Assembly: GCA_900768685.1 (NCBI GenBank) | Contig: CAAGDX010000036.1 | Coordinates: forward strand, 12,705 to 76,704 | Direction of reading: 5' to 3' | Length of the DNA: 64,000 bases | Origin: Bacteroidales bacterium | GTDB lineage: Bacteria > Bacteroidota > Bacteroidia > Bacteroidales > Muribaculaceae | Shown: in pieces, positions 53,687 to 61,460 of the stretch | Layout: each line of letters starts with the position of its first letter | Position numbering within the stretch: the first letter of the stretch is position 1 | Program-made: the position numbers and the translations under genes | Notes under the pieces: model-generated | The model's database searches: none | The model's input: the letters and a program-made list of their open reading frames with translations, nothing else | Told to the model about the DNA's origin: nothing

Positions 53687-54535
53687 ATGTCCAAAAAACT
53701 GTATTTTCTTTTTTTTATAACCCTGATTTTTTCCGCTCCACGTCTGAATTCACAGATTGTTGAGGTGGAAACGAAGGAGCCATTTGAGGAAGACAAAATA
53801 AAGGAATACTATGAGAAAGATGAGCCGATGTTTTCACTGTTTAAGGACAACTATTTTATCTACGGCTGCCCGATAAACAAAAAGCCTGATGCACATAATT
53901 CCGACGTAAAATTTCAGATTTCTTTTCAAGCAAAACTTACCAGAAATACTCTTCCCTGGGGCTCTTACCTCTATTTTTACTATACTCAAAAGGTGTTCTG
54001 GAACGTGCTTGAGGAATCTCTGCCTATGAGGGACCTTAACTTCAACCCGGGTATCGGTATTGCAAAGCCGCTTTACTCAAATGGCAGATATATAGGTAAA
54101 ATACGCTTGCAAGTGGAGCATGAGAGCAACGGCAAGGACGAGGAGGCGTCTCGCTCATGGAACCGTGTTTCTCTTGGTGCCAATATCATTGTGGATAAGA
54201 CACTTATGATACACTACAAGGCTTGGTTACCTATTGTTGACGGCGAACATAACACTGATTTGCTGGACTATGTGGGCATTTACCAGGTGGGTACGCAGGT
54301 GATGTCTGAAAATCAGAAGTGGTCCGGGTCGCTAATCCTCGTGAAACGTAAGGGTTGGAGACTGAACTACAATGTGATAGCGGAAGTAAGTTATCGCTTT
54401 TCCAAAAATTCCGACTGGAGCATCTTTGCACAGTACTACTGTGGCTATGGCGAGGGTCTGCTGGACTATAAGGAGCACGTGAGCAAACTCCGTGCGGGTA
54501 TAGTGATACGTCCTAAATTCTTCAGTGACTACTAA
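53687..54535 (+). CDS. pldA: outer-membrane phospholipase A
   Basis: 282-residue beta-barrel of the OMPLA family with signal peptide (1-22). The catalytic triad is visible: His 145 and Ser 147 in VEHESNGK and Asn 159 in SWNR, with spacing identical to E. coli (His-x-Ser-N11-Asn). Hydrolyses phospholipids that reach the outer leaflet. A short charged N-terminal stretch (EVETKEPFEEDKIKEYYEKDEP) precedes the barrel. Converges on mgtE with a 4-nt overlap of the stop regions. Confidence 0.95.
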   Translation: MSKKLYFLFFITLIFSAPRLNSQIVEVETKEPFEEDKIKEYYEKDEPMFSLFKDNYFIYGCPINKKPDAHNSDVKFQISFQAKLTRNTLPWGSYLYFYYTQKVFWNVLEESLPMRDLNFNPGIGIAKPLYSNGRYIGKIRLQVEHESNGKDEEASRSWNRVSLGANIIVDKTLMIHYKAWLPIVDGEHNTDLLDYVGIYQVGTQVMSENQKWSGSLILVKRKGWRLNYNVIAEVSYRFSKNSDWSIFAQYYCGYGEGLLDYKEHVSKLRAGIVIRPKFFSDY

Positions 54536-55899
54536 TTAGTGAGGATTGAGAGGAAATATTTCGCTACATAGACGTAGATGATAATTCCCACGATGTCGTT
54601 CAGTATCTGAATGAAAGTACCGGTGGCTACTGCCGGATTTATACCAATACGTTCCAACGAGAGCGGCACCACCGTGCCCACAAACGTGGCAAATATCACC
54701 ACTATAAAGAGGGATACCGTAACAGACAGAGTAACAGCCAATTCGTCCGGTCCAAAGAAAATATTGTAAAGCAGCACCACACCTGCAATTATGGAGGCAT
54801 TTACGAGTCCGATGAGAAATTCCTTACCCACGTGCGATGCAAAATGCTTCACCTCCAGTGTGCCGTTTGCAAGTGACTGAACTACGATTGCAGATGCCTG
54901 CACTCCCACGTTTCCGCCTGTTCCGCAAACAATAGGGATGAAGAGTGCAAGTGCCGTCACTGCCTGGAGTTGCTCCTCGAAAAGACCAAGAATCCATGCA
55001 GCACCGATACCGGCTATAATACCTATAATGAGCCACTTAATGCGTGCTCCCACCTGTGCAAAAATATTATCTTCCGCGTCAACGTCGGAAGAAAGACCGG
55101 ATGCCAACTGGTAGTCACGTTCACTGGATTCACGAACCTCGTCCATGACATCGTCAACGGTGATTCGTCCCACAAGTCTGCCAATGGAATCTACAACAGG
55201 CATTGCCACAAGGTCGTATTTCTCAAAGTCCAGAGCCACATCGTCGATGGGAGTATCAGTTTTCACAGCCACGGGATCTGTTTCCATCACATGCTTAATC
55301 TTGGAGATTGAAGGATGAGTGATGAGTTTTTTCAGGGGCAAGATACCACGCAGTTTTTCGTCGTTATCCACCACATAGACGTAGTAAATCTCATCCATAT
55401 CCTCGGCTTGCATCCTCATCTGCTTGATGCACTCCGGCATGGACCAGTTTTCGTTTACCACAATCATTTCCTTACCCATAAGACCTCCGGCGGTGTCCTC
55501 GTCGTACTTGAGGAGGTCTATAATGTCGCCCGCCTGCTCCACGTCGTCGATGTGCGAGAGGATTTCGTCACGCTCATCGTCCTCAAGGTCAAGCTCTTGG
55601 ATAAGGTCCACTGCCTCGTCAGTTTCCAAGTGGTCTATCTGCTGAGCGATATCCTCGGCAGACATATTTTCAAGGAGTTTACGGCGGTCGTCCTCATCAA
55701 GTTCCATGATAACGTCCGCAGCGGTGTCCTCGTCAAGGAGTTTGTATAAAAACTCCGCTTCTTCAAGTTCCAGTTCCTGGTAAAGTTCGGCAATATCTGC
55801 CGGGTGCATATCTTCCAGTTCACGCTGTGCAGCTTCGCTGTCGCGAGCGGCAACGATGCCTTTAATATTTTCGAGGTATTCCGGTGTAAACTCTTTCAT
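54532..55899 (-). CDS. mgtE: magnesium transporter MgtE
   Basis: 455 residues. The N-terminal superhelical domain (about 1-130, with VDLIQELDLEDDERDEILSHI), a CBS pair (about 135-255, KMLITHPSISKIKHVM and VVDSIGRLVGRITVDDVMDEV), a connecting helix and five membrane helices with the pore motif GTGGNVGVQASAIVVQSLANG follow in order. Channel closed by cytosolic Mg2+ binding at the N/CBS interface. 54 nt downstream of rsmA; the rsmA-mgtE order is conserved in Bacteroides relatives. Confidence 0.96.
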   Translation of the reverse strand: MKEFTPEYLENIKGIVAARDSEAAQRELEDMHPADIAELYQELELEEAEFLYKLLDEDTAADVIMELDEDDRRKLLENMSAEDIAQQIDHLETDEAVDLIQELDLEDDERDEILSHIDDVEQAGDIIDLLKYDEDTAGGLMGKEMIVVNENWSMPECIKQMRMQAEDMDEIYYVYVVDNDEKLRGILPLKKLITHPSISKIKHVMETDPVAVKTDTPIDDVALDFEKYDLVAMPVVDSIGRLVGRITVDDVMDEVRESSERDYQLASGLSSDVDAEDNIFAQVGARIKWLIIGIIAGIGAAWILGLFEEQLQAVTALALFIPIVCGTGGNVGVQASAIVVQSLANGTLEVKHFASHVGKEFLIGLVNASIIAGVVLLYNIFFGPDELAVTLSVTVSLFIVVIFATFVGTVVPLSLERIGINPAVATGTFIQILNDIVGIIIYVYVAKYFLSILTN

Positions 55900-55953
55900 T
55901 TTGAATCAAAAAAAGTGTGGTGTGGTTTAGGAAAAAAGTTTATTATTGACTGA

Positions 55954-56745
55954 TTATTGCCGCAGTTCAGCGATAATGTTTGTGAGAGAAATGAACTGCT
56001 GAACGGAGAGTTGCTCGGGTCGCAGCGTCCAAATTTTGTCATCAAACGTTTCCTGCGGAGCAGTGTTCGGCAACAGTCCTCGGAGCGAGTTACGGAGTGT
56101 TTTTCGCCGTTGTCCGAACGACGTTTTCACCACCGCCTTGAAGAGACCTTCGTCGCAACCAAGTTCCGTGACGCTGTTTCGGGTCATTTTAATCACTCCG
56201 GATTTAACCTTTGGCGGCGGGTTAAAAACGTTTTCGTTCACCGTGAAAAGGTATTCCACATCGTACCATGCCTGGAGGAGCACGGAGAGTATGCCGCGAG
56301 CCTTAGTGCCCGGCTTTGCGGCAAGACGCTCTGCCACTTCTTTCTGGAGCATACCGGAGCAGCATGTCACGCGGTCCTTATAGTCCAGGACATGGAAGAA
56401 GATTTGCGATGAAATATTATATGGGTAATTACCTATCACACAGAAATTTGCACCTTCAGGTACAAGTCTTGCCAAGTCCAGAGTGAGGAAATCCGCCTCC
56501 ACAATTTTTCCATCGAGTTTGGGGAAATTAGCCTTGAGGAAATCCACACTTTCCGAGTCTAATTCCACCACTTTTACGTCGTGACCGTTTTCAATAAGGT
56601 ACTGAGTTAGGACGCCCATACCCGGTCCCACCTCAATCACGGGCATATCCGGATAATCGCTGAGAGTGTCGGCGATTCTGCGAGCGATGCTCAAGTCCGT
56701 GAGAAAATGCTGTCCGAGTGCTTTTTTGGGTTTTACTTGTTGCAT
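55954..56745 (-). CDS. rsmA: 16S rRNA (adenine1518/1519-N6) dimethyltransferase
   Basis: 263 residues (KsgA family). N-terminal KKALGQHFLTDLSIARRI, SAM motif I VIEVGPGMGVLTQYL (about 36-50), the catalytic NYPYNIS (about 109-115), and a helical C-terminal domain with FGQRRKTLRNSL. Modifies helix 45 late in 30S assembly. Upstream of mgtE in one operon. Confidence 0.97.
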   Translation of the reverse strand: MQQVKPKKALGQHFLTDLSIARRIADTLSDYPDMPVIEVGPGMGVLTQYLIENGHDVKVVELDSESVDFLKANFPKLDGKIVEADFLTLDLARLVPEGANFCVIGNYPYNISSQIFFHVLDYKDRVTCCSGMLQKEVAERLAAKPGTKARGILSVLLQAWYDVEYLFTVNENVFNPPPKVKSGVIKMTRNSVTELGCDEGLFKAVVKTSFGQRRKTLRNSLRGLLPNTAPQETFDDKIWTLRPEQLSVQQFISLTNIIAELRQ

Positions 56746-56786
56746 AAAAGTGGTGTTAAGAGTAATATGATTGTGCTTTAATCAAG

Positions 56787-56794
56787 CAAAGTTA
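56787..56794 (-). promoter_or_regulatory. rsmA-mgtE -7 element (TAACTTTG)
   Basis: Minus-strand TAACTTTG; predicted leader about 37 nt. Confidence 0.55.
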
Positions 56795-56863
56795 CCAAGA
56801 AATTTTCACTTATCATCACTTTGCCACGGATTTTTGGCAAAAAGATGAAATTATGAAGCAAAA

Positions 56864-58084
56864 TTATGAAGCAAAGTATTTATAAAAAGGCACCACTTCT
56901 ATAGTTTTGCCGTCTTTCACGATAGTATCTTCATCGTCAAAAGTGATTATCACCCCATTGCCGATATTTAATTCGTCCATTGCAAATACAAGTCCGCTCA
57001 CTTCGCGATTCAAATTTTCCGGAGTAAGCTTATAGCACACTTGGACAGCCGTGTGTGGCACCAGAGAGTTTGCCAGAATAAAGTCACACTCATGCAAAGC
57101 ATTGCTATAATAAAAAATTTCCTTATTTTTTCTCCTTAACTCCGCATAAACTGCATTTTCTAATTTTTTACCTGCGTTTTCCGAGAAATTTTTGTTTACA
57201 ACAGACAAAATTCCGGTATCCACACAATACACTTTCTTAGGATTTATCACCTGTGCCTTGGCGGAAAAAGAAAATTTGGGAATAAAATCCAGGAGATACG
57301 TCTGCCGGAAAAATGATAGATAGTCTGTGATAGTGGTAGTGGATTTCACGCCTAACTGCTGCTTAAGTTTGCTTGCGGAAATAAGTCCGCCAAAGTTTGA
57401 GAGCAAAAGCGAAAAACACATTTTAAGCGTATTTTCATCGTTTATGCCGTACCTTACCGCAATGTCGCGATAGATAATATCATTCACAAGTTCCCCAAGT
57501 ATCGCAGGCTCTTGTGTTTCAAGGAATGCCGGAAAACCGCCCAAATTTAAATATTCCGCCAGAGAATACGAGGACGGAACCATGCTCTTGAATCCGCAAA
57601 ACTCCGAGAAAGAAAACGGAAACAGTTCCCGGTCTATATGTCTGCCCGTGAGTTTTGTTCCCAGTTCTCGGCTCAGCAAAGAAGCATTAGAACCCGTGAT
57701 TACCACCTCAAATCCGCTTTCCAACTTACTTCTGACATACACTTCCCAGCCCTCAACCACTTGAATTTCATCAAAAAACAGTGTTTTGTAGCCCTTTTCC
57801 TCAATTATCATATCAAGCAATTGGAAACTGTCGAACGTAAAGCCGTAAAGTGCCGGGACATCAAAATTTAAGTACAAAATATTTCTGCCGCTTGCTGCTT
57901 GACTCTCCATAAGTTGCTCAAGCAGAGTGCTTTTGCCGCAGCGGCGTATTCCGGTGATTATCAGAGCGTAATTTTTTACTCCAAATGGCATATCTTTCAG
58001 TGCCTCACGCGTATAGGACTTTTTTTTGCCTATTGATTGGCACTGAGTGCTGATTGCGTCTTGTATGCTTCTCTTGCTTATCAT
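56864..58084 (-). CDS. AAA-type ATPase with DUF4143-like domain (second copy)
   Basis: 406 residues from the ATG at 58084-58082; the frame extends to 58141 but that would translate the promoter. Walker A TGIRRCGKSTLLEQL (about 41-55), Walker B KTLFFDEIQVV, sensor region VITGSNASLLS, then a helix-turn-helix-like region (KLKQQLGVKSTTTITDYLSFF) and a C-terminal restriction-like domain (YSNALHECDFILANSLVPHTAVQVCYKL) whose catalytic pattern is weaker than in the 37495 paralog. Its promoter carries two 13-bp palindromes. Confidence 0.88.
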   Translation of the reverse strand: MISKRSIQDAISTQCQSIGKKKSYTREALKDMPFGVKNYALIITGIRRCGKSTLLEQLMESQAASGRNILYLNFDVPALYGFTFDSFQLLDMIIEEKGYKTLFFDEIQVVEGWEVYVRSKLESGFEVVITGSNASLLSRELGTKLTGRHIDRELFPFSFSEFCGFKSMVPSSYSLAEYLNLGGFPAFLETQEPAILGELVNDIIYRDIAVRYGINDENTLKMCFSLLLSNFGGLISASKLKQQLGVKSTTTITDYLSFFRQTYLLDFIPKFSFSAKAQVINPKKVYCVDTGILSVVNKNFSENAGKKLENAVYAELRRKNKEIFYYSNALHECDFILANSLVPHTAVQVCYKLTPENLNREVSGLVFAMDELNIGNGVIITFDDEDTIVKDGKTIEVVPFYKYFAS

Positions 58085-58100
58085 ATCGCTGATTTTTTTG

Positions 58101-58132
58101 CAAATATAATCATTCCATTTGAAATGGACAAA
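58101..58132 (-). promoter_or_regulatory. promoter of the second DUF4143 ATPase (TTTG-N20-TATATTTG)
   Basis: Minus-strand TTTG (58132-58129) and TATATTTG (58108-58101), spacer 20 nt. Leader about 12 nt. Confidence 0.75.
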
Positions 58133-58150
58133 TCCTTCCATTACAAATGG
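58115..58150. promoter_or_regulatory. twin 13-bp palindromes over the promoter (candidate operator)
   Basis: CCATTTGAAATGG (58115-58127) fills the promoter spacer; CCATTACAAATGG (58138-58150) lies just upstream of -33. Centres are 23 bp apart, about two helical turns. The arrangement is that of a repressor site occluding RNA polymerase. Confidence 0.6.
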
Positions 58151-58166
58151 AGACTTTTGTCAAAAA

Positions 58167-58439
58167 TTATGGATTCAGCAAGTCCGGATTAAAAAAGTCC
58201 AGGATGTCGCGAGACATTTCCAGTGCGTGACGAGCCTCGCTATCCGGGTTTAATGTCACGGCATGCTCAAAATCCGAGATGGCGGCAGCATGATTACCCA
58301 GCCTCCACTGAGCCTTGCCGCGAAGATACCAAGCGGCATCATCGTTGATGTCAAAGGCTATTCTTTCCGTGGCAGCCAAAACGGCGGCAGCAATGTCATT
58401 GCCATCCAAAAAAGCACGTATTTCTTCCGTAGAATACAT
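58167..58439 (-). CDS. small TPR protein
   Basis: 90 residues from the ATG at 58439-58437; an upstream in-frame ATG at 58463 overlaps the -7 element and is rejected. Contains two tetratricopeptide helical pairs (AAAVLAATERIAFDINDDAAWYLRGKAQWRLGN and HAAAISDFEHAVTLNPDSEA), so a protein-protein interaction module. No signal peptide. Divergent from the histidine phosphatase gene. Partner unknown. Confidence 0.8.
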   Translation of the reverse strand: MYSTEEIRAFLDGNDIAAAVLAATERIAFDINDDAAWYLRGKAQWRLGNHAAAISDFEHAVTLNPDSEARHALEMSRDILDFFNPDLLNP

Positions 58440-58460
58440 TTTTTTGACGTTTTTGTGTGG

Positions 58461-58488
58461 CAAAGTTAATGAAAAATCAGTAACTTTG
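58461..58488. promoter_or_regulatory. divergent -7 elements
   Basis: TAACTTTG on the minus strand (58468-58461) for the TPR gene and TAACTTTG on the plus strand (58481-58488) for the phosphatase gene, 12 nt apart, so the two promoters overlap back to back and RNA polymerases would compete. Confidence 0.6.
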
Positions 58489-58507
58489 GCGAAAATAAGT
58501 GAATATT

Positions 58508-59758
58508 ATGAAACATTATAGCATTTTAGTTTGTCTGCTCCTTTGTGCCACCGCTTGGGCGGCAGACCCCACTGCCACAAATTATACTTTTGACGAATGT
58601 CGCGGCAGCCTTTCGCCCTACCCTGCTATTGAGAGCATACAAGCATACCCGGATAGCCTTACTCCCGTATATATCAGCCATATAGGCAGGCATGGCAGCC
58701 GCTTCCCGGCTTCTTCCATGCATGCTGCAGCACTGCTTGAATTTCTAAACCGTGCCGACTCCGCAGCAATTCTCACCGGCACGGGAAAAAGACTGAAAGC
58801 CGTCACGGAATACGTTATTTCCACTTCCGAGGGCAGGTGGGGTGCACTTGATTCCCTGGGTATGGCGGAAATGCGAGGGATAGCCTCACGAATGTACATG
58901 GCTTATCCGGAGGTGTTCGAGAGCGGAAACATAAAGGCTATTTCATCTTATTCTCCGCGATGCCTGATGAGTATGATGAGTTTTGTGCACCAGATAGACA
59001 GGCTTAACAATAAGGTGGAAATTGCCACTTTTACGGGTCGCTCAAATTCCGACCTGCTCCGCCCGTTTGACACAGACGAGGACTATGCAGACTACCGCAA
59101 ATCCGGTCGCTGGTCACAGCCATACGATGCTTTTATGGAACGATTCCTGCCTCTGACAGCACTACAGAAATGCGTGAAAAGTCTTGATATAGAGGACTCT
59201 GACGCACGAGAACTTGCACTTGCGGAATACTATGTTCTGGCAGGACTTGATGCTATGGGACTTGATGCGGATTTATCGGAATTTTTCACAAAAGACGAGA
59301 TAAATTCCCTCTGGGCTGCTTTTAATCTCCGCCAATACCTCCAACGTGCCGGCAGCACTATCTCCACCGTTCCTGCAGATATTGCATCACCATTGCTGCT
59401 GGACATTATCAGTAATACTGAGGATTTTATAAGCGGTAAAAACACATACAACATCAATCTGCGTTTTGCACATGCGGAGACGCTTTTCCCGCTGCTCTCG
59501 CTGATGAGAGTGCCCGGAGCATACTATATGACAAACTATTTTGACACCGTGCGACTTCACTGGTGCGATTTCAAAATCACTCCTATGGCGGCAAATCTGC
59601 AAATGGTGCTTTACAAAACCGCCAAAGGCAACTATTATGCCCGTTTTGACATCAACGAAAAGCCCGTAAGCCTCTTCCCTGACGGCAAAATATATGCTCC
59701 CTGGGCAGACGTGAAGGAACTCCTGCAGAAATACGTGCCGATGTATTATCAGTTTTAG
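58508..59758 (+). CDS. secreted histidine acid phosphatase (inositol-phosphate phosphatase-like)
   Basis: 416 residues from the ATG at 58508 (a GTG at 58499 is also in frame). Signal peptide 1-19. Catalytic RHGSRFP at 61-67 with nucleophile His 62, and the proton-donor motif HAE at 322-324, as in the MINPP branch of clade-2 histidine phosphatases. It probably dephosphorylates inositol polyphosphates such as phytate in the periplasm; the exact substrate is inference. Divergent from the TPR gene. Confidence 0.9.
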   Translation: MKHYSILVCLLLCATAWAADPTATNYTFDECRGSLSPYPAIESIQAYPDSLTPVYISHIGRHGSRFPASSMHAAALLEFLNRADSAAILTGTGKRLKAVTEYVISTSEGRWGALDSLGMAEMRGIASRMYMAYPEVFESGNIKAISSYSPRCLMSMMSFVHQIDRLNNKVEIATFTGRSNSDLLRPFDTDEDYADYRKSGRWSQPYDAFMERFLPLTALQKCVKSLDIEDSDARELALAEYYVLAGLDAMGLDADLSEFFTKDEINSLWAAFNLRQYLQRAGSTISTVPADIASPLLLDIISNTEDFISGKNTYNINLRFAHAETLFPLLSLMRVPGAYYMTNYFDTVRLHWCDFKITPMAANLQMVLYKTAKGNYYARFDINEKPVSLFPDGKIYAPWADVKELLQKYVPMYYQF

Positions 59759-59760
59759 AA

Positions 59761-59816
59761 TTAGTCTGACGGGGCTGACAAGTCGGACAGGTCAGACAGG
59801 TCTGACAGGTCGGACT
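59761..59816. repeat. 10-bp ladder, GTCTGACAG type
   Basis: About five 10-bp units (GTCGGACAG, GTCAGACAG, GTCTGACAG, GTCGGAC). It is a GC-richer member of the ladder family in the gap after the phosphatase gene. Confidence 0.85.
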
Positions 59817-59890
59817 TTGCTGAATCTTCTGAATTTGCGGGCTTCAATCTCCGATTTCTTCCACTTTTGCCGACAAATAGGCAAATGATA

Positions 59891-59947
59891 TTTCATAAAA
59901 TTTTGCGACCTTTGCGGAAACAAAAAATTTTATGAAACAGGCTCTTA
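59891..59947. repeat. 14-bp inverted repeat and MITE end at a gene start
   Basis: TTTCATAAAATTTT (59891-59904) and AAAATTTTATGAAA (59924-59937) are exact inverted copies. The right arm continues as CAGGCTC plus TTA, identical to the MITE terminus for 16 bases. The spacer holds GACCTTTG, a near-consensus -7 element. The start codon of the next gene lies inside the right arm. Confidence 0.75.
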
Positions 59948-60738
59948 ACCTTTATTGCATAATTGTTTCACTCTTTCTCGCAAGCTGCGATATGATAGAA
60001 TATCACCCGTATGACCTTGACATACACGGTGATAAGGATATCAATGCACGGAATATCAAGGCCATAGAGACAAAGATGAAAGGCAAAACGGAATTCTCTT
60101 TTGCCGTGCTGAGCGACACCCAACGATGGTATGACGAAACAAATCATGCCGTGGAAGCCATAAACAAAATAGAAGTTGTGGAATTCGTGGTGCACTGCGG
60201 CGACATCTCGGATTTTGGTGCCAAAATGGAGTTTGAGCAGCAAAGAGACATCCTGAACAAACTCAATGTGCCATACGTTTGCTTGCTCGGCAATCACGAC
60301 TGCCTTGCTACCGGTCAGAGCGTTTTTGCCACAATTTTCGGTGAGGAAAACTTTGCTTTCACTGCCGGAAATGTGCGGTTTATCTGCCTCAACACCAATG
60401 CGTTGGAATACGACTATTCCCACATGGTGCCGGACTTCGCTTTTATTGAAGATGAGATTGTAAATTTCCCCGAGGAGGCAAAGAAAACCATCGTTGCCAT
60501 GCACTCACCTCCCAAATCGGACCAATTCAACAATAATGTTCTCAAACTGTTTAACTATTCAATCACGCAGTTTCCAAATCTGCAATTATGCTTGAACGGA
60601 CACCTGCACACATTCAAGGTGGTGGATTTCTTTGAAAACGGAATATTTTACTACCAGTGCCCCTGTGCCAACAAGCGACAGTTTCTTTTGTTTCACATAA
60701 CACCGGAAGGATACAACTATGAAGTGGTTGAATATTAA
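59932..60738 (+). CDS. calcineurin-like metallophosphoesterase lipoprotein
   Basis: 268 residues, lipobox LASC (Cys 19). Metal-binding motifs in order: FAVLSDTQRW (D-x-Q variant of D-x-H), VVHCGDISDFG, LLGNHDC, VAMHSPP and NGHLHTFKV. The phosphoester substrate is unknown. The first codons (ATGAAACAGGCTCTTA) coincide with a MITE terminus. It overlaps the next gene by 20 nt, implying coupled expression. Confidence 0.9.
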   Translation: MKQALNLYCIIVSLFLASCDMIEYHPYDLDIHGDKDINARNIKAIETKMKGKTEFSFAVLSDTQRWYDETNHAVEAINKIEVVEFVVHCGDISDFGAKMEFEQQRDILNKLNVPYVCLLGNHDCLATGQSVFATIFGEENFAFTAGNVRFICLNTNALEYDYSHMVPDFAFIEDEIVNFPEEAKKTIVAMHSPPKSDQFNNNVLKLFNYSITQFPNLQLCLNGHLHTFKVVDFFENGIFYYQCPCANKRQFLLFHITPEGYNYEVVEY

Positions 60739-61378
60739 AACTTTAGCATTACTATTCCTGACAGTTTTCTCCGCTGCGGCAGAGGAAACGGACACACTCC
60801 GTGTGTGGCAATGGGACAAGCGGACAGACTGGCACTATAACGGCTGGGAACGTGTGAAGCCTAAAAACGTGAAGATGCAATACGCCGGCGGCATGGGTTT
60901 TCTCTCCTTTGGCGTAGGCTGGGAATACGGCAAAACAGGACAGTGGAACACAGACTCCTTCATAGGCTTCCTCCCCACAGCGTATTCCGACAAATTTCGT
61001 TTCACTTTTACGCTCAAGCAGACATACACGCCCTGGCACTTGCATTTCCGCAAGCAATTTTCCTACGAGCCTTTTGCCTGCGGACTTTACGTGAACACTA
61101 TCAGCGGTGAAGAGTTTTGGGAAAAAGAACCGGGAAAATACCCGAACAGTTACTATAATTTCAGCACTAAAATGCGTTTTAATGTGTTTTTGGGGCAGAG
61201 CATCACTTTTTACCCCAAGAGCGACCGCTGGCGTGCCGTTTCATTCTTTTACGAGATAGGTACAAACGAACTGTATGTGGTTTCCAAAGCCACAAATCAC
61301 ACTCTACACTGGGGTGACATTCTCAAACTGTCTTTCGGGCTAAAATTGCAGATTTATTATCCGCATGTGAGGAATTAA
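60719..61378 (+). CDS. secreted, probably outer-membrane beta-barrel protein
   Basis: 219 residues, signal peptide 1-22. The mature part consists of alternating aromatic/polar strands (KMQYAGGMGFLSFGVGWEYG, KFRFTFTLKQTYTPWHLHF, SVSFFYEIGTNELY-like) typical of a small beta-barrel, though the C-terminal residue is Asn, not Phe. It overlaps the metallophosphoesterase gene by 20 nt. I do not recognise a named family; pairing with a phosphoesterase gene suggests a shared envelope role. Confidence 0.75.
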   Translation: MKWLNIKTLALLFLTVFSAAAEETDTLRVWQWDKRTDWHYNGWERVKPKNVKMQYAGGMGFLSFGVGWEYGKTGQWNTDSFIGFLPTAYSDKFRFTFTLKQTYTPWHLHFRKQFSYEPFACGLYVNTISGEEFWEKEPGKYPNSYYNFSTKMRFNVFLGQSITFYPKSDRWRAVSFFYEIGTNELYVVSKATNHTLHWGDILKLSFGLKLQIYYPHVRN

Positions 61379-61379
61379 A

Positions 61380-61428
61380 TATTAGTCTAATTAGTCCAAT
61401 TAGTCCAATTAGTCTAATTAGACCAATA
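61380..61428. repeat. 10-bp ladder (TTAGTCCAAT/TTAGTCTAAT)
   Basis: Four to five units after the outer-membrane protein gene, followed by a short CTCTTGACT repeat (61434-61462) that runs into the MscS gene stop. Confidence 0.85.
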
Positions 61429-61460
61429 ATTTCTCTTGACTCTCGTCTCTTGACTCTTGA

